Below are positions 33,401 to 45,200 of a stretch of DNA of 64,000 bases, in pieces. How positions within the stretch are numbered: the first letter of the stretch is position 1; each line of letters opens with the position of its first letter. The stretch is taken from contig WBMW01004965.1 in NCBI GenBank assembly GCA_013396635.1, positions 1,901,295-1,965,294 of the forward strand, in the 5' to 3' direction. This DNA is from Penelope pileata (Eukaryota; Chordata; Aves; Galliformes; Cracidae). Made by a program: the position numbers and the translations under genes. The notes under the pieces were generated by a model. That model saw nothing but the letters and a program-made list of their open reading frames with translations. It did not search any database and was not told the origin of the DNA.

Positions 33401-36400
33401 AGAGAAATGTGGAATAACCTCAGGATGCAGAGCCCCGCTCCCAACACATAGCTACCGAAGAACAATGGAGGGAGAAAAAGCAAGGTGTCCTTGGCAGCTC
33501 TAAGCCTGTTTGAGAGCTCTTGTCTGGCCTCTTAAAACAAAGGGGAATACATGAGGCATTCTAGGTCATGTCTAATATAAAAAGCAGTGGATGGCCTGGC
33601 TGGGTGAAGCAGCTTGTGTAGGTCGGTGCCCACAGTGCTGATTATTAAAGCTGCAGAGCTCCTGTTTCAGTGCCCTGTGGGCTTTTTTCTTTACATTAAA
33701 AAAAAACAAAAATAACAAAAAACCAACCCTGAAGTCCTGAAGATGTATTAATTCCTTACTGCACACTTCAGAACTGTGGACAAAGATGCATCAGAAGACC
33801 TTCAGGCTAGATTGACATAAAATCTCTCTGCTTTTGCTGGGGAGAAAAAAAAAATATCTCATGGTATTTGGAGTTCATAGTTTTGGGTCTACAGGCGATC
33901 CTGTCTGTTCTTGTCTGTCTTGCTTGTAACAAAGAATGACTTTTCCCAGCCCTTGCAGAATACCAGTGTCCGTCCTGCAGCCAGACTGCCAGCAAGCTCA
34001 TAAATTCCAGCTTTGCCTATTGAGTCTTTATGTTCCTGTCTCCTGAGCAAATCCCCAGGGTCAGTGTTTTGCAAGTTTTATCTAGTGCTTCAGTCCGGGT
34101 TGTGAGACTTCTACAGATTGAAGGTCAGCATGCTGGAACAACAGCCCTAGATGAGATCAGAAGAAAAGAACTTCCAAAAGATGCTCGTGGTGTTTCGTCT
34201 GCAAAACACATTGCTGTCAAAGAAGAGGCAAAGTGAAGTGTTAGCAGAGAAGTTGCAGGTTTCCAAAGTGTGATCATTCTCGTCTCCTTCCCTCCCCTCT
34301 GTTCCCATTTTCTGCAGAAGCAGGGTTTATGTGCTTCATTCCTGACTTGCTACTACACTTGCTGGCAGGGGTCACCTCAGTGACTTGGGATCCAGCTACT
34401 TTTTATGGACCTCTGGGACTCTGAGAAAGAGGAGTACACTTACACAGGGGTAACTTACCCTTTCCCCTTTATTAACTGGTGTTGAGAGAGGTCCAGGAAG
34501 TAAAGATGTAATATGAGGACTGGGTGAGCACTGGGTTTGTGGGTTGTGTGGGAGAATGAACCACAACCTGACGTGAACTGAAGGGTGTTAACGCTGCTCT
34601 CTGTGAAGCCCGGAGCTGGGAGAGCTCTATTTTTGCTTAGCCCTAAGCACTCAGGTGCTAATCCTTAACTGTAAGTCAAAAGCCCTGTTCAGGTCCTGTG
34701 CAAACTTGGCCAGAAATTCAGCTGCAGGCTTGACCCAGCGGTGAGCAGCTCGGCGCTGCGGTGTGCTGCTCCCGGGGGCTCTGCTGGCTTCCCTGCCCTT
34801 CCTGTGTTCCAGCAGGAGGAGGAGGCTTTCTGTGCAGCCAGACATGTCTGCAGATTGTTCCCAGAGCTAAATTCCAGTTCATAACACAGGCACTCAAATG
34901 TCTCCATGTTGTCCTATTTGTGGTGGATGTCTGTGTGAGGTTGTGGTGTGGGCTAAGCCACCTCTGCTCACACCTATACGGAGCACCAAGGGATGGTGAG
35001 GCAGCCCCTGAGGGTTGGCCGGTGGGTCTGCAAGGTAAAGTAACAGCATGGGATGGATGCTGCCTGGGGCATGTCAGCCTGCTTAGGGGGGTCCCTAGGG
35101 TTAGCACTCTCCCCTCCCACTGCTTGTAGATATGGGGACAGGCAGAGGTTGTCCTGTGTCACCTCTGGATAGGCCACCTCGTGTCACCATGTGAGCGTAT
35201 GCCTCGATGGTGCTGTGTGAGGTGCTGTAACTGACGGAGTGTTTGTCCTCCTGGCTGGATAAAGCCTCACAGTGGATGTGATGGTGTGTAGGGACCTGCT
35301 GCTATGCATCCAGAGCATGGCACTCAGCCATCAGGCAGCTTGGCTTATGCTGTTCCTTGCTTTGCTTGCTCAGTATTTGAGCAAAACAGGTACCTCCTTA
35401 CTCTGCATGAGCACTTGTTTAATGGCACAGAACTGTTTGTGTGTTTAGCCAGCCTGGATATCCCCTCTCCTTTCCTGTGCTAGAAAGTAGCTTTAAGATT
35501 TTGCTGACAGCTCTCACTGAGAAACCCATGCAGTGCTGGCTGGCTAATCCTGCCCCTTTGGGCCAGCCCTCTGCTCATGTCCTGTCCTGGGATAAACCTG
35601 CACCTCGAGAGGCTTTGCAGTTCAGGGCTGTAGGTGATGGCAGCAGCTTCCTCCATGATACCCGTGCTTTGAACACCAGGTGGTAAAATGGATTGAGCAC
35701 CAAAGACTTAAAGCAGTCATGTTAGAACAAAAACCCTGGAAAAAGCTGTTTCTCAGGCAGAGTGGAAGAGCAGTGGATCTGAATGGCTGCTCCTTCTTCC
35801 TCCATCTGCTGAGCTCTCCCAAATGATAGGTGAAGAGTTTACCCTTCATCTCCTCAGCTATTTGCCTCTGTATTTCATGGAGACTGCTTATTGTGCACAA
35901 CAGGCTTCTCCATTGCTGTGTTCCCATGCCAACCATTCTGCAATATGGTGTACAAGCTCAGCGAAATAAAGCAGCTTCAATCCTCAACCATTGGACGTCT
36001 TCTGCCCATCGGGGCCAAGCCTCCGAAGAGGAACCCTGCTGCTTGCAAAGTGGAGCTCCAGGTTCCAGTTAATTGGCCCAGTCATTAAGGGAAATTCAGT
36101 TTATGTCTGCTGGGACTGTGAAGGGAGTGGGTTATAATAGCAAATATCTACAGTGCGTGTTGGTTGTCCTCAGGTTTTAAAAAAAAAAAGAAAAGAAAAA
36201 GGCAAACCAAACTTTCAGCAGAGAAGAAATGCTTCTAATTACTTGCCTTTGGCAGAATGGCTGCCCTGCTCTTTAGAAGCTGTATTTATCTCCTGTAAGA
36301 ACCAGCTCATTAGCTCTATTGCTCACACAGCTAATCAACAACATAATTAATAATTATTTATATGGCACCCATGGCAGAGGGCTTTGGATCACATAACAAA

Positions 36401-39050
36401 ACATCATTTCCTTATGATCACTCAAGCATTTCTAACTGTCTCTTTTGTCTTACTTCCTCCCCCCCTTGCTTGCTCTTGATGTTCTCTGGCCTTTCATGCT
36501 AGTTTCTAAAGCTTGGCACAAGTTTTCAGTTAACTTTCCCCCAAGTGTCTCCTCCTTGCAGAGACCTCTCTGAAGTCCCACTTGACCTGGGTGCATCGTA
36601 ATATTATTACCAAAGGTGAGAGGTCCTGCAGCAGGTTCCTGTTGGTGCCTTCTGCCAACAGTGAATGACAGATGCGTCCTGCTGAGTGCACCTGCGGGCT
36701 GTGGGAGGGCCACTCTTGCCCTCTCCCCTGTCTCAGTGCCTTGGAGTTAGGGACCAAATGTGACTTAACATATCTGCAAACCGCAGCGTGAGGCTTGGAA
36801 GCAGCTTTTGCTGGCACCATGTGTTGCTAAGCAGATGGGCTGCTGCGTTTGTACCCGATGAAGTTTTTTGGAGAGGGTGGCTTTGGTGTGGCATTTTGGT
36901 AATTGTTGCCAGCACAGAAGAAAGAGTTCTTTACCACCTGCTTCTCCGCCCTCCTCATGCCCCCATCAGTGCAGTTTGTGGGTGGGGGTGGAGTGGAGAG
37001 GGAAGAAAATCAGATTCACTGCAGGATGCAACAGGTGAGATTCTGGGAATATAATGGCAGAGAAATCTTAACTAAGTGTGCTAAAAATGTAAGAGGGCAG
37101 AGGCTGCTGAGTCACTATGGGGGGAAGCTGAAGAATGTGATGTCCATGAAGGAGATTGACTGTAGATGGTTTGAGTGTGATTTGCTGAAGCATTTGGTGT
37201 TCCCCTTCTCTGCAGCCTGTGGGCTGGCTGGCACGCTGCAGCACTTGCCTTGCTGCCCTTGCCCATGGAGATGGGCACTGCAGAGAGCTGGGCTATGGTG
37301 TTGTATTTTCCTTCTTTGGTGCGTTGCTTGGCATGACCTGAGGAAAGTGATGGGTCTTCCAGTGTGAGTTCGCTCCCTGTGGAACAGGACAAGGGTTCCA
37401 TCTGTTGTCGTTTCCAATACCACGAATACATGAGCCAAATTGCATCTAACTTAAGCAGGAGCAAATGACATACTTTTAAATGTCTCACCCTAAGGCTTGA
37501 ATAGGAAGCAGATGTAATTAAGATCTGAAACCCTGATGCTGGTTCTGCCCTTTTATTTATTGATACTGACTTACATTTTGTGACAGCTGGAATGTGTGAG
37601 TGCTTTTTGATTAGACATAGGGGGTCCATTTGGCCTCTGCTCCAGCAGTGAGGCTGCAACACTTCTGTGCTGTCCTTTTATTTTTGAGATAGGAAGAACA
37701 ATTTTGAGTTAAAAATGAAAAAATCACCTGAAAGGTTTTAGGAGTTCTTCCTTTCCCCCCATCAAGTGTTCACCTCAGTACTTGTGGCTTTTCCTTCTTT
37801 GTAAAAGGGATTTTTCCCCCCTGAAAAACACTGTGACACATTGCCCAGGCCTCATTGGCAAATCTGATACCACTTGTCTTATTTCTCCTGGTTCAGGTGA
37901 GTGATCTATCTCTTATCCATTGATTTTTTTTTCTATCCTTCTGTTTTGAGATTTATGGAACTAGATATATAGAGGAGCAAATGCTCTTTCCAACCCCTTG
38001 AAAGATTAAAGCAGTTACTAATTCTCTCCTCCCTGCCCCTCCATCCCCTTCCCCCAAAGAAGTAGACCATTAGGCTTTAAAAGCTGTTTATATGTAGCAA
38101 CAGAATTCATCATCTCCAAGAGTCTACACATCAAAACTGGACTTACTAGTTGCTTTTTTTTTTTTTTTTGCCTACCCATCCGCGCCTTAACATGGCTGTC
38201 ACACTTCCCCAGTTTGTGAGCTATGGGCACTGAACAGACGGGAGAATTGAGATTTTCATCATTTATTTGTTTATCTTGCTTTAAACAATCAGATTTCTAG
38301 CTGATGAACAATAAGACACGTGGAAAGATGTGGGTGAAACAAGGACATTGTCCCTGGCCTTGGCCACATGGTTGTTTTGGTTTTTGGAAGTGCTTTCTTG
38401 CAGATGATCTGCCCATAAGTGCTTACTGCAATTTTTGGTGATGTTTCATCTCCAATATTGCTTTTTTTTTTTTCCCCCCCTACATCTAACAACAGCAATC
38501 TAAGACTTTTCTGTGACTGTGAACTTAAGCATCTGGATCTTTCACTTCTCATTTGGGAGGAGGGAGGAGCAAGATACCTGTTCCTTCACCCCTTGTTATG
38601 ACTACTATTGATTGGAGTAGTACGGTGGGGACCTTTTGCTGCACTGACAAACTGAGTCTTACCCTCCAGGACCCTTCTGTTGCCAAAAAATATGCTGATA
38701 TTAGGTATATTAAAAAATACCAAGTCTATGTGAGAAATAGCCCTACATCTCTGCTGTCTCTGGGAAGCGTTGGTGCTGTGCTTTGCTGCCAGATGAGTGA
38801 ACGTGCACCCTTATCTGGTCACTGCTTCCCCCTTCCTCAGTCCTTCGTGGAAGCATCAAGTGTGCACGCTGTGCACAGATGTTTGAAAGGCTGAATGATA
38901 CATTATATTGTTGAGCAAAATTGGTTGGCATGTTTATCTGGCTTATTTCATGAGCGTTTGAAGAAACAAAATCAATAACATTTATGTAACACTCCTGTCA
39001 TCTGCTTCAGCCTCTCCTTTGCAACTCTAGTTGCTTTTCCTGAAATGAGT
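33401..39050. other. Unique noncoding stretch
   Basis: No gene or repeat body is recognised. Simple tracts include A-rich 33699-33722, A-rich 36180-36200, 16 T at 38154-38169 and 11 T near 38463. A 68-codon frame at 34030-34236 (plus) looks less biased than most but is unsupported. Frames of 193 (37081-37662, minus) and 154 codons (36903-37367, plus) overlap each other on opposite strands and are treated as chance. Confidence 0.5.
38154..38169. repeat. Poly(T) tract, 16 bases
   Basis: Simple homopolymer with no associated element. Confidence 0.9.
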
Positions 39051-39119
39051 AATGAAACGTATTTAATCACAGAGTGTGGTGGCCGCTGAGCAGCAGCAGC
39101 TCCAAAGCTGTTTTGATCA

Positions 39120-39240
39120 CTGCAATGTACAGCAAATGCTTAAGTAATTTTCATGTGCAAATAAGCATAAGTTAGTTCAGTGTCTTATTTGCAAACGAGC
39201 ATGAATTGCTGTGCTGGATTCATATTTTACTGTCATGAAT
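39120..39240. promoter_or_regulatory. Inverted octamer-like pair in AT-rich block
   Basis: TGCAAATAAG (39156-39165) and CTTATTTGCA (39184-39193) form a perfect 10-bp inverted repeat with an 18-base spacer. Each arm contains the TGCAAAT core of POU-factor sites. The surrounding sequence has AAATGCTTAAGTAATTTTCA and CATGAATAAT motifs. Paired, opposed POU-like sites suggest a regulatory element, by inference only. Confidence 0.3.
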
Positions 39241-42200
39241 AATCTCCTCTGAAGGCAGTCACTTGTTGAAGCTGTTTTACAGTTCAACCTGCAGAGGAGG
39301 CCCTGGCTGAGCAGGAGGAAGCCTGGGCAGGGCAGTCATGGTGCTGTCGTTGACATGGTGCATATTCAATAAACCGGGCTTTTGCTCTACTTACTAGGCC
39401 AGAAAGATCTATAGGATTAGCTAAGGTTAATCTTCACTGAGTCTTGGTAAGGTTATCAAAAACCTTCTCTCCTTTATTAATTGGCAGGTACTTGACCAAA
39501 AACCAAAAGACAAGCCTGTCCCTTGTAATTCACTGGGGCATCTCCCTAGGTGAATAATGACCACTTCAAGTGAAATGTTACACCAAGTCCTGACCTGGAT
39601 CTTCCTTTCTCAAGGTGTTTGCTTTCAACTAGACATCCCAGGCTCCAGAAATAGGAGGAAAGTCATAGAAATGCTTTGAAAAACTGCTAAAATACCTAAA
39701 ACACTATAGCTGCTTGGCCATCCCTGCTAGAAAAGTGGCAGAACTCAGAGTCTGCAGACTTCTGCCATTTTGGGATCTTTCTGTTTAGGTGCATGGGAAG
39801 TGTATGTGGCCATAGGCTTCTTCACCAGGACGGCAGGGAATGCTTCAGCAGGAATTTGCATTGCTTTGAACTTGCCTTTATGCTCCAGGTTACATCCCAG
39901 GAAGGGAGTGGAGAGCCCCCATCTTCATATTTTGTTAGAAGAATGTAGAGTGGAAACTCCTCACCTCTCTGTCCATGCAGACCTTCTATCCCATGGGTAG
40001 AACCAGGTGAGACAGGGGCTTTGCCCCCACTCGTTTTTTCTTGCAGCTGCAAGGCTGCTTTACCGCTGAATCCCTCAGAAACTGGCTGCATTTTGTGTGG
40101 TCGTGGCAGTCTGCCCGAGTGGATGCCTCTTCGTGTCCCTTGATGCCTTAAACAGCGTGGCCAGGCAAAGCAAGCTTTAGTTCAGTGTAATAAGTGCTGC
40201 TTTGCAAATTAATCCCTCCTGGCCTGGAGCAACACACTGCTGCTCTGCGCTCCCTCCCACCTGCCCTGATGCCTTTCTGAGAGTTGGGAGGGGGGGGGTC
40301 CAGAGCCACAGCCAGGGGTGACAGCACTGAGCTACAGCTCAGCTCTGTGTTTGGTGGGTTGTTCAGGAACAGCTGTGTAACACCGCCCCATCTCCCTCCT
40401 GAACAGCACTGGGGGAGGGAGCAGTCTCCTCTAATTTATTTGAATTGTGTGTTGCTGCTGTATTTATGGGTGCGTGGATGTGGCTGGGGCTGCAGTGTTA
40501 CTAGAAAGAGCCTTTGCGGTGTGGGAGTTGTTAGGCATGCTGTGGATCGTGGTAGATTTCCCCTTTCCTCCCCATCTTCTGCAGGAAACTGTTAAAACTG
40601 GTGATTACTTTTCAGCAGAAAGGTGTAAATTAACCTTTTGCCCTCTGCCTCCTGCTTTTCCTCCCAGTTGCCTCTGTGACTTACAGCCTTTGCTGTGCGC
40701 TCCTGGGACTGCAGTCTGGTGTAGCTGCAAGGTGTGCAGATCCCAAGCAGGAGGCAGCCTGCTGTATCCTGTCATTCATTTCTTACAGCCTTGGCTCAGA
40801 CTGGGGCCGCATCTGGGGACAGAGATTTTTTTGTTTGTTTTTTACATTTTTTTTCCCCTCCGTGGTTATGATTGTTTCTAGGAGAGAGCTAAGTCAACCT
40901 TGGAGTTGTTCTGTTACATATCTCAGAAAAATCGGCTGCATGTGTCACTTTGGAGTTGCTGATAACAGGGGAGGAGGTGACAAGTGGATGCAGTTGTTGC
41001 TCTCCTGTGCAGAGCAGAGCACGCTGTGCTCTTGCCAGTTCATCTCTGCGGTGGATGGCAGCAAGTGGTAGGTAGACTTTTTTGTCCAGGAGGGAACACA
41101 CAACCAATACGTTGTTCAGCAGAAGTCTGTTTGCATTGTAGAAATTATTGAAGTCTGTTCCAATCTCTTTGGCACTGCAGATAGTGGGAAACTCCTCTTC
41201 AGGTCGTAGCCTAGTGAGTGGGTTTGTTTCCTAAAATACATACATCACCCATCTAGTCTTTTTTTTTTCAGTGACCTGTAACAAAGTGTAAGTGCTCCAT
41301 AAATGAGCTCATGGGTTGGTGTAGGTCACTGATTTTCAGCATTATGAATTCCTCTGTAATGAATCTCAGCCTGCCAGTCAGACTGCTGTTCTTGGTCTGC
41401 TCAGAAGGCATCTGCGTACCGCAGCCTGAAATCCGCTGGGCAGATCACACCGGGGCCCGGTGGCAGGTCAGGGAAGGCAAAGAGGCAGCGCTGAAATCAG
41501 ATCACAAACATTCTTGGCAGTGCTGTCAGCTCGTTAGACATTGCCTGTCTGTTTACTAGTTATTTGTCTTCTGCTCCTGATTGCAGTGTAGGAGCATTTG
41601 ATTATTATAGAAAAGCTGTGGGATATCGTACTGCAGCAACTAAAACAGAGTGGGACTTGTTCTTGGCATGATCCAATGCCTGTTAAAGCTGGTAACAGTC
41701 TCTGCTTTCATCACGCAGCCTTGCATAATGCTATCCCTTGTGTGACACACTGTGCTGGAATATACAGTCTGGTGGATACGTGTAAAGAGCCACAGGCTAA
41801 ACAAGCCTGTGCAGTATTTACCAGAGGCTGCTTATCTTCACTGGAGCTCCTTGTGTAATTTTACTGCATTTGGCCCAGCAGGAAGCAGCATGCTTCCCTC
41901 CCTTTGGTGGATCAGCTGGTTGCTGTCGTGTCCTTCAGCTGCTGGGAACTGTGGCTGAGACAAGGTGAGCAGGACAGGATCGCATGCACATGGGACTTGT
42001 GGCACATCTAGGAGTCTGGTGGGCTCCAGACAGTTTCTTGACTTGGGTAGCTGTGGTTAAAATGGCAGGTAACAGCATCCCCATGGCTGACAGCTGGAAT
42101 AAAGGGGCTGGGGAGGAGTTCTGCATCCTCCCTGGTGCAGTTCCACTCTGAAGCTGCAAAGCCAAATCCCATAACTTGTGACACTTTGCTTAGCAATGTC

Positions 42201-45200
42201 TGTAATCATGCCCAGGATACTCTTTTCCTCTCTTGCTGAAGAAGATGTCTTCAGGAGCCAACTCGCTTCTAAAGTGGATTATGACTTTTTTTTTTATGGC
42301 TCAGCTCTATTCACTGCTTAGCTAGTTCTGATTCAGTCCCTTGCTGGGACTCCCATGTCCCTTATTTCTGTTAAAGGACTTTCTTTATCTCTGGGTGAAG
42401 ATGGCAGGCTCAGGCTGGAGCCCTGCTGTCAGGGCTGCTTACAGCAGAGTGGGGACCAACTGAATTAGGCCAGATGTGGGCAGCCCTTGCTGAGCTCCAT
42501 GTTGCTGCTGGTGTGTGGGCCAGCTTGGGATGTGTCTGTGCTATGTGGGGGCTGTGACTGGGCTGGAGATGCAGATAAGGCCATCTCCATGGAGGCTTGG
42601 CGAGGGGTCACGGGTCTGCACTTGGTATGTGAGGCTCCGTGTGCTACAAGCTCACCCACTCTGTCGTCATATTTGCTGAATTAGCTGAAGCACTGCAGGT
42701 GCCTTGTTCTGCTTCCACACCATCTGTGGAAGGACAGGCTGAGCTGGTACAAGGCCAGGCAGTGTGCTTCACCTGTCATCATCGCTTTGGGCCAGCAAGG
42801 TGAGCTTGGACAGGATCAGCAGAGCAAGCAGAAGAGGACGGAGGTAATAAAATCTGTAAGAGTTACCTTGCCCTGTGGGGAACTGAGCAGTCCTTGGTTT
42901 CCCAACAAAGTAACATTATTTTGTACAAAATACTGATCATGACAGCTCCTAACTGCAGGGGATTTTCAGAAGCCTCTGGGGATTTTATGCAAACATCTGT
43001 TTTTGGTAAAGCAGCTCCTTCTAAGAGTACAGCCATGCAAAAGAGTTGTCTGTGAGTGTCAGATGTGGCCAGGAGGCCACGTGTCATAGCTGTCCTCAAG
43101 AGCATTTGGTAGTACAAAAAAGCACTGGTGCTCCCAGGAGATACAGCCCAGCACCCTGCAGCCTGAGTCAAGGCTGTAGGAGAGGGTGGGAGAGCCGAGA
43201 GGAAGCGAAGGTTTGCTGGGTGGCAGGGAGGATCACAACCTGCACGTGTAGCAGGGAAGCTGGAATTGTTTCTTTGTGTTACTCACCTGAAGGGCTTTAA
43301 AAAAAAAAAATTGTATGTAGTGGAGAAACTTTGGAGATCCTTCTCTGTTGGAATCTTCCTTGCTCTTGCTTGTATCTACACGCTCCTGCTGGCTCGAGGG
43401 GTCTGACACATTGTAGGCTGCCACCTCAGCCTTTCTAAAATAAAGATATTCTTTGCCTGTTTGCTCATGGGTCCACTCCAGAGGTTTAAATGATAGAATG
43501 AGTTCTGGTTAAATTACACTAATGTGCAAATATGTACTGATTTCATCTACAGAGCACTCTTACAGCTTCCTCTATAAAGCTGTACAAACAGCAGTAATCC
43601 ATGCCTCCCTGGACCTCATTAGTCACCAACCATGTCTAAAATTGGCAGCTTAAGGCAATGAACTTCCTGTGACACGTCCATTTCCACAGAAAAGTTCTTC
43701 CTTTAGGGGTGAGATGCTCTGTTACAGATGCTGGAGGTAGCATGAGGCCACTGCCGAGCCTGGCTCCTGGCTTCCCAGGCCTCACCTGTGTGCTGGGCAC
43801 CACTGGCCGTGGCTGTGAGCTTTGTGCTACCTCCTTCACCCAGGTGCTGTGTGTGCAGGGAGGAGAGCAGAGGCTGGGTGACTCATAGCAGAGCTAAGTT
43901 CAGCTGATGGGGAAGATGCTTTTTGACAGCTTTCATTTGGTCAAAGGCTTTCAGTGTATGAGGAAGGAAGGAATACTGCCCCGAGGGCATGATGTTCTCT
44001 CTGTGCTCTTCCCAAGCTGGGAGCAGCAGGTTAATTTGCTGTGTCCCTTTCTTTGCCAGCGCTGCTCACCAGCTGGCGAGGAGTCCCTTTGCTCATCCCT
44101 GCAAGCTTTTGGACAGTCTTTTGCAGCAGTGGGAACAAATCCTTTCAGAACACGTCTTAGAAACAGGGCGCCATCGAGGGTATGTAGCAGAGGTGGGTTC
44201 CTTGGAACGCAAAGGTGTGAGCAGAACAGGGACAGCAGTGCAGATGAACACAAAGCATCTACTTTTTGTGTGGAAGCCACTAAGACTGATGTCATCGAGG
44301 TCTAGACCATGCTGTTGAACTTTGCAAACCTAGTTTTTGTCCCAGAGGCCTTTCATGTGCTGCTTTATTACTGAAGGCAAAGGCCAGAGGCTTGCTGCCC
44401 TGAGCTTAATTGTTTTAGTACATACTTTCTCTAAGCCTACTTTAAAGATAACCATGTTTTTTTGCATTGGTGCCTGAGGGAAAAGGCTGCTCATTAATGT
44501 CTCAGTGATGCAGGTGGGCAGTTCTCTAACACAGACAGGGCCTTCCTTGTTGAGATACCAAAATTGGTAATAGAATGTCAGTGGGTACCATCTCAGCTCT
44601 GGCTCAGGCAGCCAAGTCAGTGAAATGAGCTTTGTGGACTTTAAATCATGGTTTATTCTTAGAAGGTCATGTTCTCTGCCTCACTTTCTTTTTGTGCATG
44701 TGTACACAAACCAGTAGAGTGGTAAATCTCTTAAGGAAGGCTGTAGGAGAGGACTGCCTGGAGCCTAAGTCCTGTGGAATCCAGGATGAGGTATTTGTTT
44801 AAGCATCTCTGCTTTACTTCTAATGACCTCTGACTTCCTCAGTGCTGCAGGTGACCCTGCTGGGTAGGAAAAACCACTTAGTGAAGAGGAACATTTCTGC
44901 AGAGCAGCACTGAGATTTCTTCACTGTTTGGCTCTTGTATCGTTGTTCTATCTGTAAGCTGGATAAAAGCCTCAGAGGAATGATTGTCTGAGCAAGATTG
45001 AATCTGGAAGAGAGGCTCATGGATCCCAGGAATAAACTGGCTGTCAGAATGCAGTATTGACTTGAAGAAAGCAAGTCCTTGGAGGCACTATTGACTGTCA
45101 TTACTGATGTAGTGGAGACTGCCTAAAGTGCCATTTCTTGAGAGTGGCATCATTTTTTGCTGTACCTTTCTTTGTCTCCTCTTCTCTTTCTTGCTTTTGA

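Noticed and set aside
37081..37662. 193-codon minus-strand frame, with a 154-codon frame opposite at 36903-37367
   Set aside because: The frames overlap antisense to each other, neither has a recognisable domain, and no splice or promoter context supports them.
37857..37905. Possible exon between CCCAG and TTCAG/GTGAGT
   Set aside because: The donor is good, but the upstream acceptor has a weak, purine-interrupted tract, and TTCAG itself looks like an acceptor rather than an exon end.
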